Translations under genes and position numbers: made by a program
In this document: positions 19,004-28,039 of the stretch, in pieces
Position numbering within the stretch: position 1 is the first letter of the stretch
Layout: every line of letters begins with the position of its first letter
Notes under the pieces: model-generated
Database searches by the model: none
What the model was told of the DNA's origin: nothing
The model's input: only the letters and a program-made list of their open reading frames with translations
Source of the DNA: Nakamurella sp. PAMC28650
GTDB taxonomy: Bacteria; Actinomycetota; Actinomycetes; Mycobacteriales; Nakamurellaceae
Assembly: GCF_014303395.1 (NCBI RefSeq)
Contig: NZ_CP060298.1
Location: forward strand, 4,793,001-4,857,000
DNA length: 64,000 bases
Reading direction: 5' to 3'

Positions 19004-19970
19004 CGCAGAGCCCGAACGAGTCCGATGTCCGCGTCCGGCTCGCCGCCCTGGTCGATGCGTCCGCCCTGTCCGTCGATCTGCTGCTGGTGGATGCGCACCG
19101 CTCGGACGCGCCGATCGTCTACGACGTACCGATCAGCGCAGAACTGGCCGGCCAACTGCTGGCCCAGGTGGCCGAGACCGCATCCGTCGCCCTCGACGCC
19201 GAACTCCGGCCGGTGCAGCCCGGTTTCACCCCCGGACCGGCGCAGTGGGTCCATGCGCAGATCGTCGACGGGCCGCTGGCCGATCTCGAACCGCTGGTCC
19301 GTGCCCCGACGCACCAGCAGTACGACCGCGACGCCGAATTCGGTCGTCGAAGCCTGATGGTGTTGCGGGTGCGATCGCGCGACGGGGCCGAGTTGGGTCG
19401 CCTCTACCAGGGCTTCTCGCCGGAGAAGGCGCTGGCGCACAGCAAGCGGATCCTGGCGTTGTGGAACGGTGAGCAGTTCGCTTCGCTCGATGCGGAGCCT
19501 CTGGTGATCGATCGCGCCCTGCGGCTCTTCGCCTTCGACGACGTGGCGGTGATGAAGAGCAACAGCGCCTACGAATCGCTCTTCGGGGCGCTCCCGGACC
19601 TCAGGGTCCAGGCCGCGGCACCTTCGCGGCCACCTTCGGCAAACTGGACATCGTCGGCGCCGACGAGCTGCAGGCCGCCTGTGAATCGGACATCAACATG
19701 ATGCGCAAGCTGTCGAGCATCGGGCACAAGATGGCCCAACCGGGGTATCCCGCCGCCCTGGACATGCCCAGTGTGCTGTCCTTCCTGGCGCGCAATCCGC
19801 ACATCGACGTGCCGGTCGACACCTCCGGGGTCACGCCCGCCCTGGTCTTCAGCGCGCAGGCCCAGCACCGCTGGGCACTGCTCAAACTGCTGGACGACGA
19901 CTTCCTGCGTTCCGACCTCACCAACATCAACTACGAGGCCAACTCCAAGAGCGAGGTCCCGTCCTCCTGA
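19000..19970 (+). pseudogene. kwaB: KwaB-like (DUF4868) Kiwa effector, frameshifted
   Basis: The ATG at 19000 overlaps the kwaA stop (ATGA). Frame 1 runs from MTQSPNESD through IDRALRLFAFDDVAV and SAYESLFGALPDLRVQA. Homology then continues one base out of frame with GTFAATFGKLDIVGADELQA, NMMRKLSSIGHKM, and the C-terminal block RWALLKLLDDDFLRSDL and NINYEANSK. Adding one base near 19613-19620 restores a protein of about 323 residues, normal for KwaB. As sequenced, frame 1 ends at 19701 and lacks the C-terminal third. An internal ATG at 19698 could start a 90-residue fragment. Sequencing error, true inactivation and recoding all remain possible. Confidence 0.72.
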
Positions 19971-20045
19971 CGGGTCGGGCACACTGGCCGGTGACGCCGG
20001 CACCGGCAGATCTCGCATTTCGCACAGGGGAGAACACCGATCACC

Positions 20046-21308
20046 GTGGCACGCACCAACTGGGCCGGCAACGTCGTCTTCTCCGCCGCTGACTTCGGCG
20101 CCCCGGCGACGGTGGCCGAGCTGCAGCACACCGTTGCAGCGGCGGATCGCGTACGAGCGCTGGGCAGCGGTCACTCCTTCAACCGGATCGCCGACACCAC
20201 CGGGCGTCTGCTGTCCGTGGCCGAGCTTCCGGCGGTGCTGGACATCGACTCGGCCGGCGCGCAGGTCGAGGTGAGCGGCGGTACGCGCTACGGCGAACTC
20301 GGACGGGCCCTGCAGTCGGCCGGGTTCGCGCTGCACAACACCGGTTCGCTACCTCACATCTCGGTGGCTGGTGCCAGCTCGACCGGCACCCACGGGTCCG
20401 GCTCGGGAAACGGCAATCTAGCCACCATCGTCTCGGCGGTCGAATTGGTCACGGCCGACGGCGATCTCGTCGCCCTGAGCCGGGATTCCGAGGGTGAACG
20501 GTTCAACGGAATGGTCCTGGCGCTGGGTTCGCTGGGCGTCATGACGACGCTGACGTTGGACCTGGTGCCGACCTTCGACATCCGTCAGGACGTCTACGAG
20601 GGCCTCCCGGCCGCCCGACTCGACCAGCACTTCGACGAGGTGATGTCCTCCGGCTACAGCGTCAGCGTGTTCACCGACTGGAAACCGTCCGGGCTGCATG
20701 TCATCTGGCGCAAGAGCCGGGTGTCGGGTGCGGCGGTCGACGCCGACCCGGAATGGCTCGGCGCACGGCTGGCCACCGTCGAGCACAACCCGGTGCCCGG
20801 GATGCCGCCGCAGAACGCCACCGCCCAACTCGGGCAACCCGGCCCCTGGAACGAACGCCTGCCGCATTTCCGGCTGGATTTCACCCCCAGCAGCGGGGAG
20901 GAGCTGCAGTCCGAGTATCTCCTGCCGCGACACCATGCCGCCGCGGCCCGGCAGGCGCTGCAGGAGATCGCCGACCTCATCGCCCCGGTGTTGATGATCT
21001 CGGAATTCCGCACCGTCGCCGCAGACGACCTGTGGCTCAGTCCGAGCTACCGGACCGACGCCATCGCCTTCCACTTCACCTGGATCCGCGATCCTGCCGC
21101 GGTGTCGCCCGTCCTGACGGCGATCGAGGAGCGGCTCGCCCCGTTCGGCGCCCGGCCGCATTGGGGCAAGGTCTTCAACACGAGCCCCGTGTCGTTGGAC
21201 GGTCTCTACGAACGATTGCCCGATTTCCGCGCGCTGGTCACCTCGCTCGATCCGGCCGGCAAGTTCCGCAACGACTTCCTGGACCGGCTCGTGATGGAGC
21301 GCTCCTGA
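20046..21308 (+). CDS. FAD-dependent alditol (xylitol/sorbitol) oxidase
   Basis: Oxidises the terminal carbon of sugar alcohols with oxygen, giving peroxide (AldO/XyoA type). The 420-residue protein has the PP-loop ALGSGHSFN, whose His is the expected covalent flavin site, then TGSLPHISVAGASSTGTHGS, and the C-terminal ALO domain with FHFTWIRDP and RPHWGKVF. Starts at GTG 20046, no clear operon. 420 residues is the normal length. Confidence 0.9.
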   Translation: MARTNWAGNVVFSAADFGAPATVAELQHTVAAADRVRALGSGHSFNRIADTTGRLLSVAELPAVLDIDSAGAQVEVSGGTRYGELGRALQSAGFALHNTGSLPHISVAGASSTGTHGSGSGNGNLATIVSAVELVTADGDLVALSRDSEGERFNGMVLALGSLGVMTTLTLDLVPTFDIRQDVYEGLPAARLDQHFDEVMSSGYSVSVFTDWKPSGLHVIWRKSRVSGAAVDADPEWLGARLATVEHNPVPGMPPQNATAQLGQPGPWNERLPHFRLDFTPSSGEELQSEYLLPRHHAAAARQALQEIADLIAPVLMISEFRTVAADDLWLSPSYRTDAIAFHFTWIRDPAAVSPVLTAIEERLAPFGARPHWGKVFNTSPVSLDGLYERLPDFRALVTSLDPAGKFRNDFLDRLVMERS

Positions 21309-21334
21309 CGAGCTGAGACTGCCGGCAGCACGGC

Positions 21335-21430
21335 GCGGATCGGTCGGTGCATCGATCGGTGCAGTCGCGGATCGGTGCAGTCGCGGATCGGTGCAGTCGC
21401 GGATCGGTGCAGTTGCGGATCGGTACAGTC
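21335..21430. repeat. Six-copy 16-bp tandem array
   Basis: Six contiguous 16-bp units. The last four (from 21367, 21383, 21399, 21415) are near-identical to GCGGATCGGTGCAGTC; the first two (21335, 21351) are degenerate. There are no spacers. It lies between the alditol oxidase stop and the next gene and may be a minisatellite or an array of protein-binding sites. Confidence 0.92.
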
Positions 21431-21474
21431 AGAGGCAACAGCCGCCCGTCCATCCGGTGGGGTGAACTGAACCC

Positions 21475-21993
21475 GTGGGAAGTGCTGCGGGCCGATTGCG
21501 CAGACGTCAGGGGGCCAAAGAGTTGTCGTCCACGGTGAGGCGTCCGGCCGTACTGCTACGGCGCTCGCCATCACTGTGGCTGCTGATCGGCCTGGTGCTG
21601 CTCTCCCTTCTGGGCAGGCACCTCCTCGGCGGCCACGACTCGGCCGGCCACCACGTCGTGCTGAATTCGGCCGCCACCGCATCCGCCGCACCGTCGACGG
21701 CGCCCTCCGCGACACGCGTGGCAGCGGGCATGGGGGTCGATAGCGCCAGGGGTGCCCCCGCCGAGCCCACCCGCGCCGTCGCCCCACCCACCGATGCATC
21801 CCACGGGGACGGCCCCGTCGTGATCGGTTGCGTGCTCCTGCTCCTGGTCGGACTCGTGACCGCACTGTCGTGCCGGCTTCGACAGCGCTCGCTCGACGAC
21901 CGGACGCCGGTGGGATGGCTTGCACTGCAGGGGAATCTCCGCGGTCCCCCGGACCCGGTGGCACGGCTGGCGCTGTGCGTGCAGCGGACCTGA
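21475..21993 (+). CDS. Small two-helix membrane protein of unknown function
   Basis: 172 residues from GTG 21475. One hydrophobic segment (LWLLIGLVLLSLLG) near residue 35 and a second (VVIGCVLLLLVGLVTAL) near 125 flank an Ala/Ser/Pro-rich, probably extracytoplasmic region with several His. The layout resembles small DUF6153-type actinobacterial membrane proteins, but no motif proves this. A GTG start near 21534 would give a shorter form. Codon use is like its neighbours. Confidence 0.6.
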   Translation: MGSAAGRLRRRQGAKELSSTVRRPAVLLRRSPSLWLLIGLVLLSLLGRHLLGGHDSAGHHVVLNSAATASAAPSTAPSATRVAAGMGVDSARGAPAEPTRAVAPPTDASHGDGPVVIGCVLLLLVGLVTALSCRLRQRSLDDRTPVGWLALQGNLRGPPDPVARLALCVQRT

Positions 21994-22087
21994 GGGGACT
22001 CGTCGTCACCTGATCCGGATCTCGATCGGTGCGCCGTTCGCTCTGCCGTCCTGCTCTCCTTCACCAGTGCATGCCCCCGGAGTTCTC

Positions 22088-23434
22088 ATGTCAACGTCCC
22101 CGCGCGGGCGACTCGTCGTCGCCGCCGTCCTTTTCCCCCTGATCCTCGCCTCGTGCACGATCGACCCGTCGACCGGACCCGTCGCCATCAGCTCGGCGAC
22201 CTCGAGCGGCGTGTCCCTGCCCGGAGCCACCTTCCCGAGCGGCGCCCCCTCACCGACCACCGCCTCCTCACCCACCGTCGACACCTCCCGGACGACTGGG
22301 TCCTCCGCTCCGTCGTCCCCGACACTCCCGTCCACCACGGCCGTTCCGGCGCCCCGGATCCGCACCAGCCCGGCGGACGGAGCGGACGGGATCTCCCCGA
22401 CCGCGCCGGTCACCGTCCGGGCCCAGGCCGGCACCTTCTTGCGGGTGGCCCTGACCAATCCCGAGGGCAGACCCGTCACCGGAGCCTTCTCCGCGGGACG
22501 GACGGTCTGGACCTCTACCGAACCGCTCGGATACCGACGCAAGTACACCCTGACGGCCGGCGCCGTCCGCCCGGGCGCACCGCGCACCGAGTCCACGTCG
22601 TCCTTCACCACGCTGTCCCCGTTGCAGACCATCTACCCCTCGTTCTTCCCGAACCCGACCATGAAGACCGTCGGCGTCGGCCAGCCGATGGTGATCATCT
22701 TCGACAAGGCGCCGGTCGACCGGGTCGCTGCCGAGAAGGCCCTGTCGGTGAAAACGGTGCCGGCGGTGAAGGGTTCCTGGTTCTGGTGGGACGACCGCAC
22801 GGTCCACTACCGACCCAGCACGCACTGGAAGCCCGGCACCGAGGTCACCGTCTCGGCCAACCTCTACGGGGTCCACCTCGGCGGCGGATCCTACGGCGAG
22901 GCGGATCGCAGCATGAGCGTCACCATCGGGCCCTCCAGGATCGCCACCATCGACGACGCGACCAAGCAGATGCAGGTCTTCGTGGACGGCCGGAAGGTCA
23001 AGACGTTCCCGGTGTCGATGGGGATGGACAAGGAGGTCACGGTCGCAGGTCAGAAGATTTCCTTCGTGACCCCGTCCGGCACCTATGTCGCGCAGGAGAA
23101 GTACGAGGTCAAGCAGATGAGCTCCGCCTCCTACGGCCTGCCGGTGAATTCCTCCCTCGGGTACGACTCCCGCATCCCGCTCGCGATGCGGTTCTCCGAC
23201 GGAGGGATCTTCGTGCACGCGGCGCCCTGGTCGGTGGCCGACCAGGGCGTGCGCAACGTGTCCCACGGTTGCATCAACCTCGGACCGGCTGCGGGTCGGT
23301 GGTTCTACGACAACTTCGGCCACGGTGACGTGATGACGGTGAAGGGCACCTCGACCCGGCTCGACCCGTCCGACGGCTTCGGCGACTGGAACATCAGCTG
23401 GGACAAGTGGCTGGCCGGCAGCGCCCTGGCCTGA
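22088..23434 (+). CDS. Lipoprotein L,D-transpeptidase (YkuD) with Ig-like domain
   Basis: Forms 3-3 peptidoglycan cross-links outside the membrane. The 448 residues comprise a lipoprotein signal (VVAAVLFPLILASC, lipobox Cys near 23), a long Ser/Thr/Pro linker, an Ig-like domain of the mycobacterial Ldt type (VGQPMVIIFDKAPVDR, WFWWDDRTVHYRP), and the catalytic YkuD domain with FVHAAPWS and VSHGCINLGP holding the His and Cys. ATG 22088 is chosen because it begins the signal peptide directly. Together with Rpf it gives this region two wall-remodelling enzymes. Confidence 0.93.
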   Translation: MSTSPRGRLVVAAVLFPLILASCTIDPSTGPVAISSATSSGVSLPGATFPSGAPSPTTASSPTVDTSRTTGSSAPSSPTLPSTTAVPAPRIRTSPADGADGISPTAPVTVRAQAGTFLRVALTNPEGRPVTGAFSAGRTVWTSTEPLGYRRKYTLTAGAVRPGAPRTESTSSFTTLSPLQTIYPSFFPNPTMKTVGVGQPMVIIFDKAPVDRVAAEKALSVKTVPAVKGSWFWWDDRTVHYRPSTHWKPGTEVTVSANLYGVHLGGGSYGEADRSMSVTIGPSRIATIDDATKQMQVFVDGRKVKTFPVSMGMDKEVTVAGQKISFVTPSGTYVAQEKYEVKQMSSASYGLPVNSSLGYDSRIPLAMRFSDGGIFVHAAPWSVADQGVRNVSHGCINLGPAAGRWFYDNFGHGDVMTVKGTSTRLDPSDGFGDWNISWDKWLAGSALA

Positions 23435-23537
23435 CGCCCCCACCCCCACTACCCCCACCCCCCCACCCCGTCGAGCGGTGAGGTAAACCGGGCAAATCAG
23501 ACAGAATTCGACAACAACCCACCGATGGATGAACCTG

Positions 23538-24680
23538 TCAGGGTTGCCGGGCGCCGAGCATCCGCTTGAGCTTGGCCGGCGGAGCGGGATGGTTGACGCC
23601 GATGACCTGTCGGAGTCCGCCGTCGGAGGGCCAGGTGAGCAGCGCGGACAAGGCTTCCAGGGACCCCTCGGAGGTGACGGGAACACCGGCGGGTCCGGGC
23701 GGTCCGGCCATCTTGATGTGCAGGCCGAACTGCTCGGTCCAGGCGTACATCGACGGTCGGTAGACCGGGGCGTCCTCCCCGTGCAGGAGGGCCAGGGCAG
23801 CTGCTCGCGCCTGTTCGACGGCGTTCGTCCAGGTGGGAGTGCGAAACGCGTTCCCACCTTGGCCGATCGACAGCGCGACCTCGCCGGCCGCGACGATCTC
23901 CGGGCTCACCCGGCAACGCTGGTCGACGAGAACGCCGGCCCCGAGCCGGATTCCCGACCCTTCGAGCCACTCCACGTTCGGGATGTCACCCACGGCCGAG
24001 ATCACGACGTCGGCCTCCCAGCGCCGACCGTCAGCAGTGAGAACGCCGGTCGGAGCCGGAGATCCGATGAGGCGCACGCCCTCGCCTTCCACCTCGATCC
24101 GGACGCCCCTCCCGATCGCGGCCGCCCTGACCGCCCCTCCCACGGTCGCGCCCAGCAGACGATCGAGCGGGGGCGCGACGTCGATGACGGTGACCTGCTT
24201 CCCGAGAGTGCAGCAGGTGGAGGCGATCTCCATGCCCAGGAAGCCGCCCCCCACGATCAGCACCGAATCGCACCGCGCGATCTCGTCCCTGAGTCGGAGG
24301 CAGTCCTGCTGGGTGCGCAGGACCCGTTCGTCCTGATCGGCGGTCCCGATTCGGCGGGCCCTCGCGCCGGTGGCGATGATCAGCCCGTCGTAGGACACAT
24401 CGCCCCCGGCCGTCCGAACGGTGCGGCCCCGCGGGTCGAGACCGACCGCCGGAGTTCGCAGGCGCAGATCGACTGCGTCGGACATCGGCGCCAGTGCCAC
24501 GCTCTCCAGGGATTCGTTGCCGGCCAGGACTTTCTTGGACAGCGGGACACGTGTGTACGGCTGCGACCCCTCGTCGCTGAGCACGGTGATCGAACCGTCG
24601 AAGTCGGCCGCGCGTAGCGTCTGCACCGCCGTCACGGCGGCAATCGAACCGCCGACCACGACCACCCGGCGCAGCGTCAT
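23538..24680 (-). CDS. NAD(P)H:ferredoxin reductase, P450 partner
   Basis: 380-residue FAD/NAD(P)-dependent pyridine-nucleotide reductase. It has an N-terminal FAD-binding VVVVGGSIAA (GxSxA variant of GxGxxG), LIIATGARARR, the NAD(P)-binding VLIVGGGFLGMEIAS, and DVVISAVGDIPNVEWL. The ATG overlaps the ferredoxin stop by 4 bases. It transfers electrons from NAD(P)H to the ferredoxin and on to the P450 at 24890. Confidence 0.92.
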   Translation of the reverse strand: MTLRRVVVVGGSIAAVTAVQTLRAADFDGSITVLSDEGSQPYTRVPLSKKVLAGNESLESVALAPMSDAVDLRLRTPAVGLDPRGRTVRTAGGDVSYDGLIIATGARARRIGTADQDERVLRTQQDCLRLRDEIARCDSVLIVGGGFLGMEIASTCCTLGKQVTVIDVAPPLDRLLGATVGGAVRAAAIGRGVRIEVEGEGVRLIGSPAPTGVLTADGRRWEADVVISAVGDIPNVEWLEGSGIRLGAGVLVDQRCRVSPEIVAAGEVALSIGQGGNAFRTPTWTNAVEQARAAALALLHGEDAPVYRPSMYAWTEQFGLHIKMAGPPGPAGVPVTSEGSLEALSALLTWPSDGGLRQVIGVNHPAPPAKLKRMLGARQP

Positions 24681-24868
24681 GGGGTGGTCCGCAGGGCTGC
24701 CACCGGGCAGACCCGCGCGCCTGCTTCGGCTTTGCGCTCCAATTCCGGGGGAAGCTGCCGATGCCGGAGCATCACGACGGTGTCGTCGTCCAATTCGTAG
24801 ACTTCCGGAGCGACATCCGCGCAGAGCCCATGCCCCTCGCAGCGGTCGCGGTCGGCCCAGATCTGCAT
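24677..24868 (-). CDS. [3Fe-4S]-type ferredoxin
   Basis: 63 residues: ADRDRCEGHGLCADVAPEVY, and VCPVAALR at the end. The CxxHxxC...CP cysteine pattern with His in the second position indicates a 3Fe-4S ferredoxin of the P450-redox type. Starts 21 bp after the P450 stop with AAGGAGA upstream of the ATG; coupled to the reductase gene. Confidence 0.94.
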   Translation of the reverse strand: MQIWADRDRCEGHGLCADVAPEVYELDDDTVVMLRHRQLPPELERKAEAGARVCPVAALRTTP

Positions 24869-24889
24869 GTTTTTCTCCTTGACGTTGAT

Positions 24890-26065
24890 TCAGCCCGCGA
24901 CGAGGCGCAGGGGAAGGCTGCGGTAGGCGCGCAGCAAGCTGTTGACGACGCGCACCGGCTCACCGGCCGGTTCGATCCGGGCCACGCGAGCGGCCAACGC
25001 GGTGATGACGGCAGCGAATACGAGTCGGGCCAAGCCCTGTCCGGCGCAGGCGTGCACCCCGTAGCCGAGTCCGAGATGATCTGCGTTGTCCCGCAGGATG
25101 TCGAACTTCTCCGGGTCGTCCCACCTGCGTTCGTCACGGTTGGCCGAGGCGTAGAGGACGGCCACCCTGGCGCCATCCGGGACGGGCGTGCCATCCAGCA
25201 CCGTCGGGCCGGAAGTGACCCGGGTGAAAGTCCGCAATGGCGACTCGAGCCGGACGACCTCGTTGAACGCGCCCCCCACCAGCGACGGGTCCTCCCGCAG
25301 GAGAGCCCACTGGTCCGGGTGCTGCGAGAACAGGTCAAGTGCCGAGCCCAGAGCGCTGATGGTCGTCTCCAGCGAGGGTCCGAAGTAGTCCAGCAGCAGG
25401 GCCGGACACTGTTCGACGGTGATCTTGCCGGTATCGGCCGACGTCAGGAGATCTTCACCGAGCGAACCGGGAGCAAGGCCACGGGTCAGCACGAGCTGCT
25501 CGGCATAGCGGCCCAGCTCCCCGGCCAGCTGACCGGCCGCGGGGGTCCGCTCGCTCGGCGGACCCAGCGCCTCGATCGCACCACCGGCCCATTCCAGCAA
25601 CCGATCTCGGCAGTCCTCGGGGAAGCCCAGGAATTCGGGTACCACCGACATCGGCATCGCCTGCGCGAGATCTGCTACTCCATTGATGACCTCGCGTTCA
25701 GTGGCCTTCACCACCACCTGCTCGGCCAGTTGCTGGATCCGCTCACGTTCGCCGCGCAGCGCGCGAGGGGTGAGTCGATGCGCCACCACGGTCCTCAGGT
25801 GATCGTGGACGGGCTGGTCGCTGGCCAGCGTCGTGCCCCGGATCAGTTCGTTGGCGAATTCGTTGAAACCCACTCCCTCACCGGAACGAAACGTTCCCGC
25901 GTCGGCGAACACCGTCCGGACGTCGTCGTAGCGACCGACCGCGAGAACGTTCTGTGCTCCCAGCAGGACTACCGGCCCGAGGTCCCGGATCGCCCGGTAG
26001 TGGGGGTACGGATCTTCGATGGCGGCGCGGCTGAAGATATCCGGTTCGTAGATCGGGACAGCCAT
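24890..26065 (-). CDS. Cytochrome P450 monooxygenase
   Basis: 391 residues. The haem-binding motif is LGLGYGVHACAGQGLAR (Cys ligand; Tyr replaces the usual Phe), the K-helix ExxR is NEVVRLES, and the I-helix is YFGPSLETT, which keeps the acid-Thr pair but has Pro-Ser where Ala-Gly is usual. Start ATG 26065 has AGGAG upstream; a longer frame exists but runs into the regulator region. First gene of P450-ferredoxin-reductase. Substrate unknown; the surrounding aromatic genes suggest an aromatic or terpenoid compound. Confidence 0.93.
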   Translation of the reverse strand: MAVPIYEPDIFSRAAIEDPYPHYRAIRDLGPVVLLGAQNVLAVGRYDDVRTVFADAGTFRSGEGVGFNEFANELIRGTTLASDQPVHDHLRTVVAHRLTPRALRGERERIQQLAEQVVVKATEREVINGVADLAQAMPMSVVPEFLGFPEDCRDRLLEWAGGAIEALGPPSERTPAAGQLAGELGRYAEQLVLTRGLAPGSLGEDLLTSADTGKITVEQCPALLLDYFGPSLETTISALGSALDLFSQHPDQWALLREDPSLVGGAFNEVVRLESPLRTFTRVTSGPTVLDGTPVPDGARVAVLYASANRDERRWDDPEKFDILRDNADHLGLGYGVHACAGQGLARLVFAAVITALAARVARIEPAGEPVRVVNSLLRAYRSLPLRLVAG

Positions 26066-26128
26066 TTCTTGCCTCTCCTTGCGACGGGACGAAGACGCGC
26101 CGCGTTGTCGATATCCCACTCGTCGAAA

Positions 26129-26139
26129 ACCGATTCGGT
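26129..26139. promoter_or_regulatory. Candidate TetR operator between P450 and tetR
   Basis: ACCGATTCGGT is a perfect 11-bp palindrome near the middle of the 137-bp divergent gap, itself nested in a wider TCGTCG/CGACGA inverted repeat (26120-26157). A TetR dimer here could repress both promoters. Confidence 0.5.
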
Positions 26140-26202
26140 ATTCGGATATGGCGACGATAGGGCATGATGGCCCCACGGGCAAGCGGTGCGGAGGAGGATT
26201 CG

Positions 26203-26994
26203 ATGCGGGCGGTAGCAGCGAACGATCGTCCGACGTCCGGGCCTCCTCCCGACGGCGAGACTGACGGACCAGACGGACCAGACGGACCAGACGGAGTCGA
26301 CGGAACAGACGGAGCTGACGGAGTCGAACCAGCTGACAGGGCTGATGCGATCGCAGCCAGCCGGTGGGTCCGGCTCCCCCAGCAGCAACGGGCCCGCCGC
26401 ACCATCGAGCGGGTCCTGGACGCCGGCGCCGAACTGCTGGCCGAGTCGGGGTACGCGGGCTTCTCCATCAGCGAGGTCTGCCGGCGCAGCGCTGTCTCCC
26501 CGGGGGCTCTCTACGAACGGATCGACGGCGGCAAGGACGCGCTGTTCCTGGCCATCCACGAACGCGAACTGGCCAGGATGACCGCTGGCATCAACGTCTT
26601 CATCGACGGCGCGCGCTGGTCGGCACTCAGCTCCGAGGACCTGGTGACGGAGGTGGTGCACGAGCTGGGACGGCACTACCTGGGCGACGAGCGCCTTCTC
26701 AAGGTCTTCATCCTGCGCGCGGCCGTCGATGAACGGACCCGCATCCAGGGCTCTGCCGCCGGTCGTCGTCTGGAGATGGCGGTCACCTCGCTACTGCTCC
26801 GGAGGGCGAAGGACTACCCGCACCCGGATCCGTCCGCCGCCGTGCTCACGGCCTACCGGGTGGTGGTGGATTCGCTTTCCTGGCGGATCGCGTTCGGCGT
26901 CGACCATGCCTCGGTCCAGGAGCAGACGGCGCAGGACTGGCTGGAGCGGCTCACCGCAGTGGCCCGTGGATACCTGCTCGGGCCGCCGGGCTGA
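26203..26994 (+). CDS. TetR-family regulator with acidic repeat N-terminus
   Basis: 263 residues from ATG 26203, chosen because GGAGGAGG lies 5 bases upstream; an ATG at 26164 has no such site. A Gly/Pro/Asp-rich head with tandem DGP units (9-bp DNA repeat, 26265-26330) precedes the TetR helix-turn-helix: RRTIERVLDAGAELLAESGY, FSISEVCRRSAVSPGALYERI. Divergent from the P450 operon, so it probably controls it. Confidence 0.88.
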   Translation: MRAVAANDRPTSGPPPDGETDGPDGPDGPDGVDGTDGADGVEPADRADAIAASRWVRLPQQQRARRTIERVLDAGAELLAESGYAGFSISEVCRRSAVSPGALYERIDGGKDALFLAIHERELARMTAGINVFIDGARWSALSSEDLVTEVVHELGRHYLGDERLLKVFILRAAVDERTRIQGSAAGRRLEMAVTSLLLRRAKDYPHPDPSAAVLTAYRVVVDSLSWRIAFGVDHASVQEQTAQDWLERLTAVARGYLLGPPG

Positions 26995-27072
26995 CTGCTC
27001 CCCCGGAGCAGCGATCTCATCGGCTGCTCCCGACTACCGCTCCCGATTGCTCCTTGCCTGATCCCTCCCTTG

Positions 27073-28033
27073 TCACCGTTCCCGTTTCCGGGACCGGACC
27101 CGGGCGGCGGGTATCCCCGGGACCGAAATCCCTGGAACGACGGTGTTCTCGATGGTGCCGATGCCCTCGACCGTCATCCGCACGCGGTCACCGGGCTTCA
27201 GCGGCGGCGGGTCGACGCGGCCGTTGCGGCCCCACAGTTCGCCGAGACAGCCGCCGTTGCCGCACGTTCCGGACCCCAGCACATCACCGGCCCGCACCCA
27301 GGTTCCGCGCGAGGCGTAGGCGACCAGATCCTCGAACGGCCAGCCCATGTTGGAGAGCAGATCCTGTCCGATCAGCTCGTCGTTGACCCAGACCCGCATG
27401 TCCAGAGCGAGAAACCCGTCACCATCGACGAACTCGTCCAGCTCGTCGGCGGTGACCAACCAGGGGCCGAGGGTACTGGCCGAGTCCTTGCCCTTCGCCG
27501 GGCCCAGGTTGACCTTCATCTCCCGCCGCTGCAGATCGCGCGCCGACCAGTCGGAGGATCGTGTATCCGAAGATGTGCTCCCGCGCCTGCCCGGGGCTCA
27601 GGGACGTTCCGTCCGTTCCGATCACCGCTGCGACCTCCAGCTCGAAGTCCAGCAGTTCCGATCCGGGAGGCACTGCGACGTCGTCGTGGGCACCGACCAG
27701 CGCATAGGGATTGGTGAAGTAGAAAGTCGGCGCCTCGTACCATTCCGGTGCCACTCCGGACCCGCCGCTGACGCTGGCCACCACCCCCTCCACATGTTCC
27801 TCGAAGGCCACGAAGTCCCGGATCGTCGGTGGCTGCAACGGTGGAAGGAGCCGCACTTCGGCCAACGGGATTCCCGGGCCCTGCACGGCCTGCGTGCCCG
27901 CGTCGATGGCGTCGGGCTGACCGGCCCGGACCAGGTCGAGCACCGTCCGGCCGTCGGTGAGGGGATGCATCGAGTCTGCGGAGACCACCCCCGCCCTGAC
28001 GACCCCCTCGTATTCGTAGGTCGCGAATTTCAT
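27073..28033 (-). pseudogene. Fumarylacetoacetate hydrolase-family gene, frameshifted
   Basis: Frame 1 from ATG 28033 encodes the N-terminal half: RDFVAFEEHVE, FYFTNPYALVG, the metal motif LDFELEVAAVIG, and EHIFGYTIL. Homology continues in another frame with DWSARDLQRREM, NLGPAKGKDSASTLGPWLV, DLLSNMGWPFEDLVAY and GSGTCGNGGC. The break is near 27553-27560, where CTC-C-GAC stands in place of the expected codons for Leu-Asn-Asp, equal to losing two bases. Restored, it would be about 320 residues. Last gene of the ring-cleavage operon. Confidence 0.88.
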
Positions 28034-28039
28034 CGCCGG

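Noticed and set aside
21335-21430. Possible CRISPR array
   Set aside because: The 16-bp units are contiguous with no spacers, and no cas genes are present.
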